A stretch of DNA of 64,000 nucleotides from Sulfurovum zhangzhouensis (GCF_030347965.1 NZ_JAQIBD010000001.1:682001-746000); one strand, 5' to 3'; positions 47,683 to 57,947 are shown, counted from the first letter of the stretch. Numbers and translations: made by a program. Notes: generated by a model not told the origin, from the sequence alone.

Positions 47683-49197
47683 ATGAATCATAGAACCGCA
47701 ATAATCGATATCGGTTCTAACTCAGCCAGACTTGTTATTTATGAAAAGACAAGCCGCTATGGATTTCATCTTATCTGTGAACAGAAATCCAAAGTACGTA
47801 TAGGTGAAGGTGCTTACCAGAAGGAAGGTCACCTGCAGCCTAACGGTATCAAACGTGCATTTCTTACTCTCCATTCCTTCCAAGAAACCATTCAAAAATA
47901 TAAGACATCTAAAACTATATGTATAGCAACTTCAGCGCTTAGAGATGCCCCTAACGGTAAAGCATTTGTCTCCTGGATCAAAAAAGAACTTAAACTTGAC
48001 ATACAAGTCATTGATGGAGAAAAAGAAGCTAAATATGGTGCAATTGCAGTAAACAATCTTTTGCCTGTCAGTGAAGGTATCACGATCGATATCGGAGGTG
48101 GTTCTGCAGACCTGGCACTGATCAAAAAAGGAAGGATTATTGACACCTACTCACTTAATCTGGGTACAGTCAGACTCAAAGAGCTTTTTTTTGATAAAGG
48201 AAAACCGTTAGAAGATGCAAGAGCCTATATCCATAATGCTTTGAATGCACTTCCTGAACACTTTAAGCATCATAGGGCTATAGGTATAGGAGGTACGGCA
48301 AGGGCACTTTCAAGATCGATTATGAAATCAACAGAATATCCTCTTGACAAGCTGCATGGTTACCGCTATACAGTGAGTGATCAGCAAAGCTATTTTGAAG
48401 ATGTCTACCGTTCTTCAGCAAAAGGACTTAAGCGTTTTCCACTAAAGCCCAACCGTTTTGATACGATTAGGGAGGGAACCTTGATCTTTGATGAACTGCT
48501 AAGATATATGGGTGCGGAAGAAGTCATAACAAGCAGCGTCGGTGTACGTGAAGGGATCTTTTTAAACAGCTCTCTTAATAAACGTACGCTTAAATTCCCT
48601 GAAGGTAAGAATCCAAGTATTGAGTCTATCCTAAGCCGATTTAAACCGATGGTCAACGTAGAAAAAAATAAAAAAGCAAAACTTCAAATTGCTCTTTCAC
48701 TCTATCATACTCTGTTACAACAGTCCAATATAGACAAAATATATCTCAATGAACTTCTCTCCGCATTAAAACTTTCCAGTATAGGGAAAACCTTAACAAT
48801 CTATAGATCTCATAAACATGCCTTTTATATCGCTATACAGGAGTTAAACTACGGGTTTACACATGAACAGATGGCATTGATCGCTCTACTCTTGCGTACA
48901 GATAATGATGGTACTGTACCTAGGATACTTGTTAAAGAGTATAGATCTTTACTCCCTTCAAAAAATGTCCTTACTTGGCTTAGTTTTTTCTATAAACTTA
49001 CGATATTGATCCATGAAGCATCTAACAGTGCCAAGATAGAGTTTAGCTATGAGAACCAGGTATTAGTGATCTATTCAGACAAGTCGCTCTATCTTGCAAA
49101 AGAGAAGATCAGAGCATTAAAAAAGCCTATCCCTTTTGCGATCATTATCGCAGATCAAAATGAACTTCCAAAAAATAAGAACTTGGGAATTATTTAG
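47683..49197 (+). CDS. Exopolyphosphatase / guanosine pentaphosphate phosphohydrolase (Ppx/GppA)
   Basis: This 504-residue ASKHA-fold enzyme has AIIDIGSNSARLVIYEK (residues 5-21) as phosphate loop 1, CIATSALRDAPNG (about 80-92) and the GDIGGGSADL-type IDIGGGSADLAL (about 137). A helical domain from about 315 contains LYLNELL..ALIALLLR and resembles the HD-like C-terminal part of Ppx. It hydrolyses polyphosphate or pppGpp; the two activities are not separable by sequence. It starts 3 nt after the ferredoxin. Confidence 0.93.
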   Translation: MNHRTAIIDIGSNSARLVIYEKTSRYGFHLICEQKSKVRIGEGAYQKEGHLQPNGIKRAFLTLHSFQETIQKYKTSKTICIATSALRDAPNGKAFVSWIKKELKLDIQVIDGEKEAKYGAIAVNNLLPVSEGITIDIGGGSADLALIKKGRIIDTYSLNLGTVRLKELFFDKGKPLEDARAYIHNALNALPEHFKHHRAIGIGGTARALSRSIMKSTEYPLDKLHGYRYTVSDQQSYFEDVYRSSAKGLKRFPLKPNRFDTIREGTLIFDELLRYMGAEEVITSSVGVREGIFLNSSLNKRTLKFPEGKNPSIESILSRFKPMVNVEKNKKAKLQIALSLYHTLLQQSNIDKIYLNELLSALKLSSIGKTLTIYRSHKHAFYIAIQELNYGFTHEQMALIALLLRTDNDGTVPRILVKEYRSLLPSKNVLTWLSFFYKLTILIHEASNSAKIEFSYENQVLVIYSDKSLYLAKEKIRALKKPIPFAIIIADQNELPKNKNLGII

Positions 49198-49271
49198 GAA
49201 AGATAGAAATAACCCGCTAAGGGGGGTACTTTCTCTGTTTAGGGTACGTGACGATCACGCACTCTGCAGAT

Positions 49272-51635
49272 TTAAAACTTCGTTCCCATAGAGAATTCAA
49301 AGACTGACGTTCTATCTCCGTCTTTAGGATTGATTGCTTTGGCAAAGACCAAATTGATTGGACCAAATCCTGACTGCCACTCAACTACAGCACCCGTTGA
49401 AGCACGCGCGATATTTTCAAATTTCAAATCTCCGTCTTTTGTTGGGATAGGATCCGTTCCTATAATACCATAGTCAACAAAGAAAGCCAACCTCATTTTT
49501 GCAGCTTCAGAAAGAGGAACACTTGCTTCAAGACTTACCGATGCACTTTTAGTCCCACCAATACGGCTGCTCGTTTCATTTAGATCATAATTAGGAAGTT
49601 CACCATCCGCAGCTGCCCGTTTATTACCTAAATTATCTGTAATCACTGTAGGAGAAAGAGAATAAGGGTCATACCCTCTTACCGATCCTACACCACCCAT
49701 AAAGAGTTTTTCCGCAATAGGAAGATACTCATTATCCCCTGCTGAAATTACAGTAAATCTGGCTTTTGCACGCAATATCAAGTCATAATCAATAAGTTCT
49801 GCCATTCCATAATATGCACCAATCTTTCCAGAAAACTTCGTAAGGTTTGCAAACTCTGTATATCCCTCGTCGATATTCTCCTGAGTAAGGTCTCCATTCA
49901 AACTTGCAAGCTCTACATTGGCAGCTGCAATAAACCCTTCTCTTGGTTGATAATAGTCATCTGTATTATCAAACTTCAAACTGGCAAACCCTGATACCTT
50001 TTGATACTTATCATTATAAAAAATGTTCTGTATGTAGGTCGAGTTTACATCAGAATTAATTTCTGACTGGTTATCCACATATCCAACTCCTACTGAAGCA
50101 TAGAAATGTCTATAAAACTCACGCCCTAGAGAAAGATTACCACCCAACTGATTTTGTTTAAAATCGATGTATTCATAATCTCGTTTATAGACACTCAATC
50201 CCAAACTGTACAGACTATCCCATACCCTAGGATTTGTAAAGGAAACATTATAGTTCTTAGAGATTTTAGAAAGTTCAAAACCTACTGTACTGCTTATACC
50301 TGAACCAAAAAGGTTTTTATCGGAAACTGATGCATTAACCATCAAACCTTCATAAGAACCGTAACCACCTCCCGCAGAAATAGTACCTGTCGGAGCTTCT
50401 GTTACTTTTACCAAAAGATTGATCTTATCTTCACTTACCCTTTGTGTTTCAATATCCACTTTTTCAAAGAATCCGGTTCTTCCCAATGCATTTTTTGAAT
50501 CTTTCAAGTCAGTCGCATTGTACTTATCACCAGGTGCAAGATAGATATATCTACGGATAACCCTGTCTTTGGTTACACTGTTTCCAGAAATCAATACGTC
50601 ATTTACTGTTACAGGAACACCCTCTTTGATCACATAATTAAGATCGATCGTTTGTGCTTTTTCATCTTTATGCATTTGAGGAACTACATCCACATAGGCA
50701 TAACCACGGTTCCCTATTTTCTCTTTAAGATGATTGATATCTGAACGCATACGATTGATGTTAAATACTTTTCCAGATTTTAATGAAAGCTCTTCGATCA
50801 GCTCTTTTGAGTCTACGCCTTTGAGATTTTGAGCAATAGTGATCTTTCCGATACTGTACTTGATCCCTTCTTTGATCTGATAGTCTATATCTGCATTATA
50901 CGAACCAAAGTCCACTTTCATCAAAGGCTTACTGACATCTGCATCGAGGTAGCCTTTTTGCATATATGCTTCTTTGACCCTGTAAGAATCATATTCGAGT
51001 TGATCTACTTTTGCTACTCCATCGTTCAAAAACGGTATCCATCCCCAAAAATCAACTTCTTTATTTGCCAAGTTAGCCTCAAGTTCACCTTGATCTACTT
51101 CTTTGGCACCAACAAGGTTCATCTTCTGTATAGTGATCTTTTCACCTTTATTGACATCAAATACCAAAGAAACACTGCTTTCACTCACTTTTGTAGTCGT
51201 TACCTCGACCACGGTATCATAATAGCCTTGACTTTCAAGGTTCGAAATCAGCGCTTTTTTAGCTTCTTTAACACGTCTTTGGTCATATAGATCACCCTTT
51301 TTCAGTCCTGTACTTGCAAGAAGCTTCTCACCCTCATCCCCCGTACCAAATCCTTTGATCTCAAGATTTGCGATCGCTACCTTCTCTTTAAAATGATAGA
51401 TAAGCGCATTTCCTTTGCTCTCTACCCATACGTCTTCAAAGTAGCCCTGTGCATAAAAGTTCTTCACAGATTGATTGATTTTGGCGATATCCATCTCATC
51501 ACCAACTTGAATTCCTGATACCTCAGTAGCCATGCTCGGAGAAAGATGTGCTAGACCGACATATTGAATCTGACTAATTTTTTGTGCGATGAGTAATGTC
51601 CCTGCAAATACCAAAGAAAGCGCTATTTTCTTCAT
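49272..51635 (-). CDS. bamA: Outer membrane protein assembly factor BamA (Omp85)
   Basis: This 787-residue outer-membrane insertase has a signal peptide (cut near residue 18). It then has about five POTRA domains (residues 20-400) and a C-terminal 16-strand barrel. The last POTRA has GVPVTVNDVLISGNSVTKDRVI, and the barrel motif GGVGSVRGYDPYSL (about 655) holds the conserved VRGY tip of loop 6. The protein ends in FSMGTKF with a C-terminal Phe. It converges with ppx/gppA across 74 nt. The gene is not next to lpxD or skp, unlike in many Gram-negatives. Confidence 0.96.
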   Translation of the reverse strand: MKKIALSLVFAGTLLIAQKISQIQYVGLAHLSPSMATEVSGIQVGDEMDIAKINQSVKNFYAQGYFEDVWVESKGNALIYHFKEKVAIANLEIKGFGTGDEGEKLLASTGLKKGDLYDQRRVKEAKKALISNLESQGYYDTVVEVTTTKVSESSVSLVFDVNKGEKITIQKMNLVGAKEVDQGELEANLANKEVDFWGWIPFLNDGVAKVDQLEYDSYRVKEAYMQKGYLDADVSKPLMKVDFGSYNADIDYQIKEGIKYSIGKITIAQNLKGVDSKELIEELSLKSGKVFNINRMRSDINHLKEKIGNRGYAYVDVVPQMHKDEKAQTIDLNYVIKEGVPVTVNDVLISGNSVTKDRVIRRYIYLAPGDKYNATDLKDSKNALGRTGFFEKVDIETQRVSEDKINLLVKVTEAPTGTISAGGGYGSYEGLMVNASVSDKNLFGSGISSTVGFELSKISKNYNVSFTNPRVWDSLYSLGLSVYKRDYEYIDFKQNQLGGNLSLGREFYRHFYASVGVGYVDNQSEINSDVNSTYIQNIFYNDKYQKVSGFASLKFDNTDDYYQPREGFIAAANVELASLNGDLTQENIDEGYTEFANLTKFSGKIGAYYGMAELIDYDLILRAKARFTVISAGDNEYLPIAEKLFMGGVGSVRGYDPYSLSPTVITDNLGNKRAAADGELPNYDLNETSSRIGGTKSASVSLEASVPLSEAAKMRLAFFVDYGIIGTDPIPTKDGDLKFENIARASTGAVVEWQSGFGPINLVFAKAINPKDGDRTSVFEFSMGTKF

Positions 51636-51768
51636 TTCCTTTTAACCTTGTCCTGCAAATAATTTTGCTAATAGTGTATCTTTTTATATCTATCTCGCAC
51701 CTTAATCCAGCTTCTATTGAGGTCTACATACTCCCCAGGGGAACCCTACGATAAAAATTCACAAAATA

Positions 51769-51777
51769 TGCTATAAT
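51769..51777 (+). promoter_or_regulatory. Extended -10 promoter of tyrA
   Basis: TGCTATAAT, with TATAAT at 51772-51777, stands 23 nt before the ATG at 51801. No clear -35 was seen; an extended -10 can compensate. It is the same TGCTATAAT as upstream of cosR/hsrA. Confidence 0.6.
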
Positions 51778-51800
51778 CTGCACTTTATAAGGATAGGTGA

Positions 51801-52640
51801 ATGGATATGACAAACGTCGGAATTATCGGGCTTGGGCTTATGGGAGGTTCCTTAAGTATTGCACTGCAGGAACGATCAAATACATACCGCTTTGTCGGGC
51901 TTGACCACAATGAGACACATCAACAACAAGCACTTGAGCTTGGTCTTGTCCATGAGATCGTACATACCCTTGATGAGATCAGCAAATGTGATATCATTAT
52001 CCTAACTATTCCTGTAGAGGGAATTATCGCTATCTCCCAGCAACTGCACGACCTCGATGAGAAATGTACCGTAATTGACTTGGGAAGCACCAAAGCAAAG
52101 ATCTCTTCATCTATTCCTGAATCTATCCGTACGCACTTTGTCACTGCACACCCGATGACAGGAACGGAAAAGTTCGGTCCCAAAGCAGCGATCCCGAAGC
52201 TTTATGAAAACAAAGTCGTTGTTTTATGTGATATGGAAAAGAGTGGAACACATCAACAAGAAGTTGCGAAGAAACTTTTTTCAGAGATAGGAATGAAGCT
52301 AGTTTACATGGGAGCAGAAGAACATGACCGTCATGCTGCTTTTATTTCTCACATGCCACATGCCCTTAGCTACTCTTTAGCTAACTCCGTAATGAGACAG
52401 GAAGATGCAAGCAGCATCGTAGCACTTGCAGGCGGTGGGTTTAGAGATATGAGCCGTATTGCCAAATCCTCTCCACATATGTGGGAGGACATCTTTAGAC
52501 AGAACCGGGCCAACCTCATCGAAGCGATAGAGAGCTTTGAAGTCGAGCTTAAAAAATGCCGTCATATGGTTGAAAATGGTGAATGGGAAGCACTCAACAA
52601 GTGGATGAGTGAAGCCAATACACTGCATGACATCCTATAG
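51801..52640 (+). CDS. tyrA: Prephenate dehydrogenase TyrA
   Basis: This 279-residue NAD-dependent enzyme converts prephenate to 4-hydroxyphenylpyruvate for tyrosine. The Rossmann loop VGIIGLGLMGGSLSIAL is at residues 7-23, HPMTGTEKFGP (about 117) holds the catalytic His and HDRHAAFISHMPHALSY (about 175) the substrate site. It lacks a fused chorismate mutase or ACT domain. AAGGA lies 7 nt before the first ATG, which is why that start is kept. It converges with the DUF389 gene with a 6-nt overlap. Confidence 0.94.
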   Translation: MDMTNVGIIGLGLMGGSLSIALQERSNTYRFVGLDHNETHQQQALELGLVHEIVHTLDEISKCDIIILTIPVEGIIAISQQLHDLDEKCTVIDLGSTKAKISSSIPESIRTHFVTAHPMTGTEKFGPKAAIPKLYENKVVVLCDMEKSGTHQQEVAKKLFSEIGMKLVYMGAEEHDRHAAFISHMPHALSYSLANSVMRQEDASSIVALAGGGFRDMSRIAKSSPHMWEDIFRQNRANLIEAIESFEVELKKCRHMVENGEWEALNKWMSEANTLHDIL

Positions 52641-54527
52641 ACGGTATCTAAACGTCACAACAACATGTATCTCTTTACCTACCAGGGACTCTATCTTCTC
52701 TTTTAAAGCTTTTTCACCATCGGTAGAGAGTCTATCCGAAGTGATCGCTTCACAACGTATCTCATCAACACCTTGACGATGATAGAGTTCTACATCTGTC
52801 AATTGTATGGTTGCATTTTCTATAAAAAAATGTGTATTTGAAAGCCTGCTCTGAATCTTTAAATCTTCCTTCATGGTACCAAATGCACCATAAAGCGGTA
52901 CAGCAATAATCAGCGCAATAACCATCCATGCTGTTACACCTTTTTTAGCAATATTCAGCGGAGAGTAGCCAAGGAACATAAACATCAGTGCAGCAGCCAA
53001 AACGATACCTACAAGGTTTGTCACAAAAAGCAAAAATGCCATACCAAACATATGCCACTCTCCCCAACCAAGCCCTATACCAGACACTGCCAAAGGAGGT
53101 AACAAAGCCACAGCAATGGCTACTCCTGCAAGTGATCCGACGATCTTCTCATTGCTTTTTGCATATGCTGCTGCTGCACCGGAGATGATCGCAACGAATA
53201 GATCTAAAATCGTGGGATGAAGTCTCCCCACCATTTCAGAAGTAAGATTCTCTATAGGAGTAAAAAAAGAGACAAGCATAGCAGTCAGCAGTACACTCAT
53301 CACACCTATTGTAATACTCTTAAGTCCATCTAACGACAATGTGCTGTCCTGACGCAACATCCCCATACTCATACTCACAATAGGCTGCATCAACGGGGCC
53401 AAAAGCATTGCACCGATGATCACTGAAGGAGAATTTATGTAAAGCCCGAACGTGGCGATCATCGTAGCCAATACAAGCAAGGTCATAAATGTAGAATTAA
53501 GCTGTGCCTCTTCACGTAAACTGGTAAACAAGGTTGCATACTGTTCCTGGGATGCATGTGAAAATAAAGGTATCACATTTTCAAGATAGGCACTACTCTC
53601 TTCATCACAAGGAAGATGATCAAGCTTGATACTGTCTTTAGGCTGTGTAAGTTCACCCTGTTCTTGCCAGAACTTCTCTCCTACACTAAGGGCTATAGCC
53701 TCCTCTTTTACTACAAGGACTATAGGGGTTTGAAGCTCGCAGGCTGAGTCAACAACGACAGGGACTACTCGGGTAGCTCCTATCTTGACTGAAGAAGAAC
53801 GCAGATAGCCTACTGAATTCGGCAGTCTCTTTGGTGTAAAGCGTGACACCAGCGATTTAAAGAGGTATCCGATATATTGTATGATAGAACCTGGAGATAA
53901 AACAACCAAAGAGAGTCTTCCGTCACTGGCAGAAAGTTGCGCAGGTATCAGCTTTGATGCAAAAGTTTTAATAGGATACTTTAATACCACTATACCTACA
54001 GCTGAAAACCTGATCGTATTCTCATTAGCATCAATGACCTGAAAAGAGCTGTGGTGCAGTGACTTCACCCGTTTTAGTGTAGTACCGAAAAGCTTGATCC
54101 TTTCCCAAAGACCTTTACCCTCAAGCACGGACTCATACTGATCAAGAGGAGGCACATCTCCTATCACTACTTCCTGCAAAACGATTTTATCCTCAGCATA
54201 AAGAAGATCTAACTTCTTTTCACTGGGTATAAGTGCAATATCTATCGCTTCTTTTGTATCAGATGGAAGATAAAAGGTTTTTATGAGCTGTTTTTGTTCA
54301 GGTTTGGGAATGATACCGATACTAACACCTGTGTGTTCGGCAAGCAGAAGTATCTCTTTGATCTCTTCAAGTGTACCTGTAACAAGAAGATGTGATGCTT
54401 GTCCGATATCAAAATGCTCTAACTTTGAAAAAGGAAGGCTTACTACACCATTTTCATCCAAATACTCTTTATACTCCTCCACAAATAAGTCGTTTTCATC
54501 TGCATAAAGATAATAAATGTGACTCAT
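52635..54527 (-). CDS. DUF389 membrane protein with an N-terminal lipid-kinase-like region
   Basis: This 630-residue protein has an N-terminal half (about 1-320) with no signal peptide. It contains DGRLSLVVLSPGSIIQYIGY, a pattern like the C-terminal lobe of diacylglycerol kinase (YegS) proteins. The second half is the DUF389 domain, with about seven membrane helices, including NSPSVIIGAMLLAPLMQPIVSMSMG and SNEKIVGSLAGVAIAVALLPPLAVSGIGLGW. A short cytoplasmic tail ends the protein. The ATG at 54527, 8 nt after GGAGGG, was chosen over one at 54545. DUF389 function is unknown to me. The kinase-like label for the N-terminus is tentative. Confidence 0.75.
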   Translation of the reverse strand: MSHIYYLYADENDLFVEEYKEYLDENGVVSLPFSKLEHFDIGQASHLLVTGTLEEIKEILLLAEHTGVSIGIIPKPEQKQLIKTFYLPSDTKEAIDIALIPSEKKLDLLYAEDKIVLQEVVIGDVPPLDQYESVLEGKGLWERIKLFGTTLKRVKSLHHSSFQVIDANENTIRFSAVGIVVLKYPIKTFASKLIPAQLSASDGRLSLVVLSPGSIIQYIGYLFKSLVSRFTPKRLPNSVGYLRSSSVKIGATRVVPVVVDSACELQTPIVLVVKEEAIALSVGEKFWQEQGELTQPKDSIKLDHLPCDEESSAYLENVIPLFSHASQEQYATLFTSLREEAQLNSTFMTLLVLATMIATFGLYINSPSVIIGAMLLAPLMQPIVSMSMGMLRQDSTLSLDGLKSITIGVMSVLLTAMLVSFFTPIENLTSEMVGRLHPTILDLFVAIISGAAAAYAKSNEKIVGSLAGVAIAVALLPPLAVSGIGLGWGEWHMFGMAFLLFVTNLVGIVLAAALMFMFLGYSPLNIAKKGVTAWMVIALIIAVPLYGAFGTMKEDLKIQSRLSNTHFFIENATIQLTDVELYHRQGVDEIRCEAITSDRLSTDGEKALKEKIESLVGKEIHVVVTFRYRL

Positions 54528-54568
54528 ACAATATTCCCTCCTCATGCTTTAGGAATATTGTATCATAT

Positions 54569-56062
54569 CTACCGTTGGACCTTTTTGATAAGTTCTTTGA
54601 GCACTTTTTTATCTATAGTAATACTCTTATCTCCGTTCTTTCTGGCATAAAGTTTACGTACCATCTCTTCGATCATTGGATCTTCATTAATATGCGGGTA
54701 GAGTATCTGCAGGGCTTCATTGTTGCCATATACTCTTTTTTTATGCTCTGTTCCCGCCAAGAACTTGAACAAAAGGTACATCACCAACATTCCACTGCCA
54801 AAAGATACAACCAGCATCCACCATTCATTAGGCTGTGATTCTTGAGTCTTTGTACTTACTTCCATAGGTACGGCATTTGGAGAAGACTGCTCAACCTTTG
54901 ATGCTGAATTGGCAGGCGGTGTCGTTGCAACCAGAGCATTTGTATCCCCTTTTACCTTGATATCATACGATGCGATCTTCATCGTCTCCAGGCGTGAAGT
55001 ATTAGGATTGTATACAGTAAAACTATGAGACGGAATAGTAAAGTCCTTATCCGAGATCATTGCAAAGCTTATCGTATATGTGCTGTAGAGTACACCATTT
55101 TCCACTTTGCTCTCTACCTTAGCATCATCGGAAAAGATCGTCACGCCATCAATCTCATAAGGCGGAAATTCAAAATCTTCCAGATTCCCTTTTCCTTCTA
55201 TCTTGATTGTAAGATTAACAGGTTTATTGACCTGTGCCTCAGTAGTATCCACTGTTGCATCTAGTGTAAACTCACCGATAAGATCACTCTTTTGAGGCTG
55301 TGGTTTTACCTTGATCATCAGATCATTAGAGGCAATATCATACCATTGTGTTGCGTAACGTCCAAAAAAATCACGACGTCTGAGATCAGCCTCTCCCAGT
55401 TTTGCTGTTGCAGCACTGATCGTAAAATTCCCCTCACTTTTTGTGGTTAAAAGATACTGTTTTTCTACTACGGTGTAACCGTTTTGGCGATACTGTTTTG
55501 GCTCGCCTAGAGCTTTGCTGTAAAAGTCAGGCATCAAAGGATCTACAAAATCCGAGAGCTTCGCACCTTTTATTCGATCAGAAATTGAAACATAGAGATT
55601 AACGACAAAGCTCTCTCCTGCCATCACTTCTCTTTTATCACTTTTTAGTTCAAACGAGTAGAGTGCATTGGCTTTTAATTGAGGAGCTTTTGATGTAACT
55701 ACTTTAATGCTTATCGGTTCAGTCTGATAGTTTTTACCATCGATCATAACCGTATATGAAGGAATCGTCAGATCTTTTTTGGGTACAAAACCGATGATTT
55801 TTGTAGTGATCTTCTCACTTTTCATTTCACCGTTGATATAGGTCATGTTTCGACTGCTTTGTATTGACGTTCCCACTACCGGTGTGCCATCTATCTCAGA
55901 GATCTGTGGAAACTCTATTTCATCTCCTTCGGCTCTGATCTGCAATTGAGCAACATTGCCTTCCATCACTTCATTGCTTGAAACACTTGCACTTACACCT
56001 GCACTGTAAACAAACTGTGCTAAAAGTGTTAAAAAAACGATCACTCTACCAAGGGTTTGCAT
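54569..56062 (-). CDS. batD: BatD-like protein (Bat operon)
   Basis: This 497-residue protein has a Sec signal peptide (cut near residue 22). It has several Ig-like beta domains with the BatD pattern (VSASVSSNEVMEGNVAQLQI at the start, YTVMIDGKNYQTEPI and VNKPVNLTIKIEGKGNL later) and one C-terminal membrane helix (about 417-437), then a basic cytoplasmic tail. It overlaps batC by 17 nt. The operon order moxR, DUF58, a small protein, batA, batB, batC, batD is complete. Bat proteins were named for aerotolerance in Bacteroides, but their exact role is unclear. Confidence 0.85.
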   Translation of the reverse strand: MQTLGRVIVFLTLLAQFVYSAGVSASVSSNEVMEGNVAQLQIRAEGDEIEFPQISEIDGTPVVGTSIQSSRNMTYINGEMKSEKITTKIIGFVPKKDLTIPSYTVMIDGKNYQTEPISIKVVTSKAPQLKANALYSFELKSDKREVMAGESFVVNLYVSISDRIKGAKLSDFVDPLMPDFYSKALGEPKQYRQNGYTVVEKQYLLTTKSEGNFTISAATAKLGEADLRRRDFFGRYATQWYDIASNDLMIKVKPQPQKSDLIGEFTLDATVDTTEAQVNKPVNLTIKIEGKGNLEDFEFPPYEIDGVTIFSDDAKVESKVENGVLYSTYTISFAMISDKDFTIPSHSFTVYNPNTSRLETMKIASYDIKVKGDTNALVATTPPANSASKVEQSSPNAVPMEVSTKTQESQPNEWWMLVVSFGSGMLVMYLLFKFLAGTEHKKRVYGNNEALQILYPHINEDPMIEEMVRKLYARKNGDKSITIDKKVLKELIKKVQR

Positions 56063-56981
56063 GGCTTTTCTCCTCTTCTTTTTCGCTACTCATCTGATAC
56101 ATCATTGTAGGCATCTTCTGAGCTCCCATCTTCTTCATCAGTCGTTTCATCTCTTTGGCCTTTTGTTTTTCTGCTTCACTCATCTGTGCCTGAGCACCTG
56201 AAGTAGACTGTTCCTGCTGTTTTTGCTCCTCAGACTTTTTCTCTTTGGCATTTTGCTGTTTTTGTTCTTGAGCCTTCTGCTCATTTTCTTTCTGTTTTTT
56301 AGGCTCTTCTTTTGGGTCCTTACCCTCTTTTTTTCTTTGATCCTCTTTACCTGTTTGACCAGGTTTGTTCTGCTGATCTTGCTGTTTTTGCTGGTTGTTC
56401 TGAGGTTGATTGTTTTGTTGTTTTTTTTGTTCCTGATTGTTTTTTTGCTGATCCTCTTTTTTTTGCTGATCCTGCTTTTTTTGGTCTTTATTTTGCTCTT
56501 TTTTCTGTTGCTGGTTCTGATCTTTTTGATCTTGATTCTGTTGGTTTTGCTGATTTTGCTGTTGCTGTTTTTTCTGTTCTTCTTGTTGTTTCATTTGTTT
56601 TGCCAGATCAAGATTAAAGCGCGTATCCTTATCCTCTCGAATCTCCAGTGCTTCCTCATAAGCTTTTATGGCATCATCCCATGCTTTTTTTTGAAAATAG
56701 CTGTTACCGATATTGTGTTGTTTGATTGCTTCATCAATACCTTGTGCATTTTCATATGATTTGATTGCTGCATCATAATTTTTTGATTTGTATTGAGCAT
56801 TACCGATATCATACTTGGTTTGAGGCAAATCCTTATCAAGTGAATTGAAAAGAGCTTCACTCTTAGTATACTCTTTTGCTTCATACGCACTTTTTGCTTC
56901 CTCAATGGTCTTAAAGTCCGTCAGTCCGGCCACAGCAAACGTAGCAAAAGAGTAAAGACAAATACTCACAAATCGTTTCAT
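56046..56981 (-). CDS. batC: Tetratricopeptide protein with a Gln/Lys-rich tail (BatC/BatE-like)
   Basis: This 311-residue protein has a signal peptide (cut near residue 19), then three TPR units (about 24-125) with the repeats AKSAYEAKEYTKSEALF, AQYKSKNYDAAIKSYENAQ and GNSYFQKKAWDDAIKAYEEAL. A long low-complexity tail follows (about 130-270), made almost only of Gln, Lys, Asn, Glu and Asp. The last part, rich in Met (MKRLMKKMGAQKMPTMMYQM), is non-repetitive. The Q/K tract is probably disordered. It overlaps batB by 4 nt. Confidence 0.82.
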   Translation of the reverse strand: MKRFVSICLYSFATFAVAGLTDFKTIEEAKSAYEAKEYTKSEALFNSLDKDLPQTKYDIGNAQYKSKNYDAAIKSYENAQGIDEAIKQHNIGNSYFQKKAWDDAIKAYEEALEIREDKDTRFNLDLAKQMKQQEEQKKQQQQNQQNQQNQDQKDQNQQQKKEQNKDQKKQDQQKKEDQQKNNQEQKKQQNNQPQNNQQKQQDQQNKPGQTGKEDQRKKEGKDPKEEPKKQKENEQKAQEQKQQNAKEKKSEEQKQQEQSTSGAQAQMSEAEKQKAKEMKRLMKKMGAQKMPTMMYQMSSEKEEEKSHANPW

Positions 56982-57946
56982 CTTCTTCTCCTTGGGATAG
57001 AGCTTAAAGCGATAAGCAACAGTAACAATCCTGCTCCTAAAGGATAGTAGAAGAGCTCTACTCTCTCTTTGATCCTTACTTCACCTTGCTGCTCGTCATG
57101 GTACTTATTTTTAATATCTTCAGCCAGTTTCTGTATATCCTCTTTACCATGACCGGCGACTATACCTTCACCGCCGCTTTTCTTTGCTAAAGAAAGCAAT
57201 GCATCATTTCTCTGAGTGATAGCAATAGTACCGTCTTCCAGTATAAATGGTTTTCCTTCTCTTGTCAGTACCGGTGCTCCTTTGGTCGTACCGACAAGTA
57301 CAACATAAAGATCTATTCCGTTCTGTTCCAGAATATCAGCGAACCCTGCAATCGCCTCTTCATCCCCGCCATCTGTAAAAAGTACGACGATCTTCGGCTC
57401 TTTTTTATCCAGTACTTCACTTGCCAGCATACCAAGTTCACTAAAATTGGTTGAACCCATATTGATATAACTGTCATCTACTCCTTCTACCATCATCTGA
57501 AGTGTCTGTTTATCAGCGGAAAACGGAGCAAGAATAAAAGATGAGTGTGCAAATGCAAGTACACTGATCTCATCACTAGGCATCATTTCAAAGAATTCAA
57601 ACATCTTCTTTTTAGCAAATTCCAAACGATTTGGGTAGAGGTCTGTACTGCGCATTGAACCGGAGATATCGAGTCCGACCAGCAGTGTCAAACCTTTGAC
57701 ATCTACTACTTTGTCTCCTTTTTCTATCACAGGACGTGCCAATGCCACAATCATCAAAAAGATAGCTACAAACATCGTCATATTACGTATCATCAACGGG
57801 ATTGTCTCATCACTGGCACTGAGACGTTTGAGTACGTTCTCATCAAACACACGTGAAAGTTTCTCTTTATTGGTAGAGATCAAAAGCGCAAAGATGATGA
57901 AAGGGACTATAAGTATCCAAAAAAGATAAGGATTTGCAAACGTCAT
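56978..57946 (-). CDS. batB: BatB-like VWA-domain membrane protein
   Basis: This 322-residue protein has N-terminal membrane helices (about 7-25 and 55-72) and a von Willebrand A domain (about 85-280). Its MIDAS motif is DISGSMRS (about 94), with a conserved later Asp in VLFTDGGDEE. A C-terminal helix follows (about 297-315). It binds a metal-dependent partner in the periplasm. The gene overlaps batC by 4 nt and is 1 nt from batA. Confidence 0.9.
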   Translation of the reverse strand: MTFANPYLFWILIVPFIIFALLISTNKEKLSRVFDENVLKRLSASDETIPLMIRNMTMFVAIFLMIVALARPVIEKGDKVVDVKGLTLLVGLDISGSMRSTDLYPNRLEFAKKKMFEFFEMMPSDEISVLAFAHSSFILAPFSADKQTLQMMVEGVDDSYINMGSTNFSELGMLASEVLDKKEPKIVVLFTDGGDEEAIAGFADILEQNGIDLYVVLVGTTKGAPVLTREGKPFILEDGTIAITQRNDALLSLAKKSGGEGIVAGHGKEDIQKLAEDIKNKYHDEQQGEVRIKERVELFYYPLGAGLLLLLIALSSIPRRRR

Positions 57947-57947
57947 C

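Noticed and set aside
56223-56759. Leu/Phe-rich frame of 178 codons on the plus strand
   Set aside because: It is the antisense of the Gln/Lys-rich tract of the BatC-like gene; CAG/AAG-type codons read backward as Leu and Phe.
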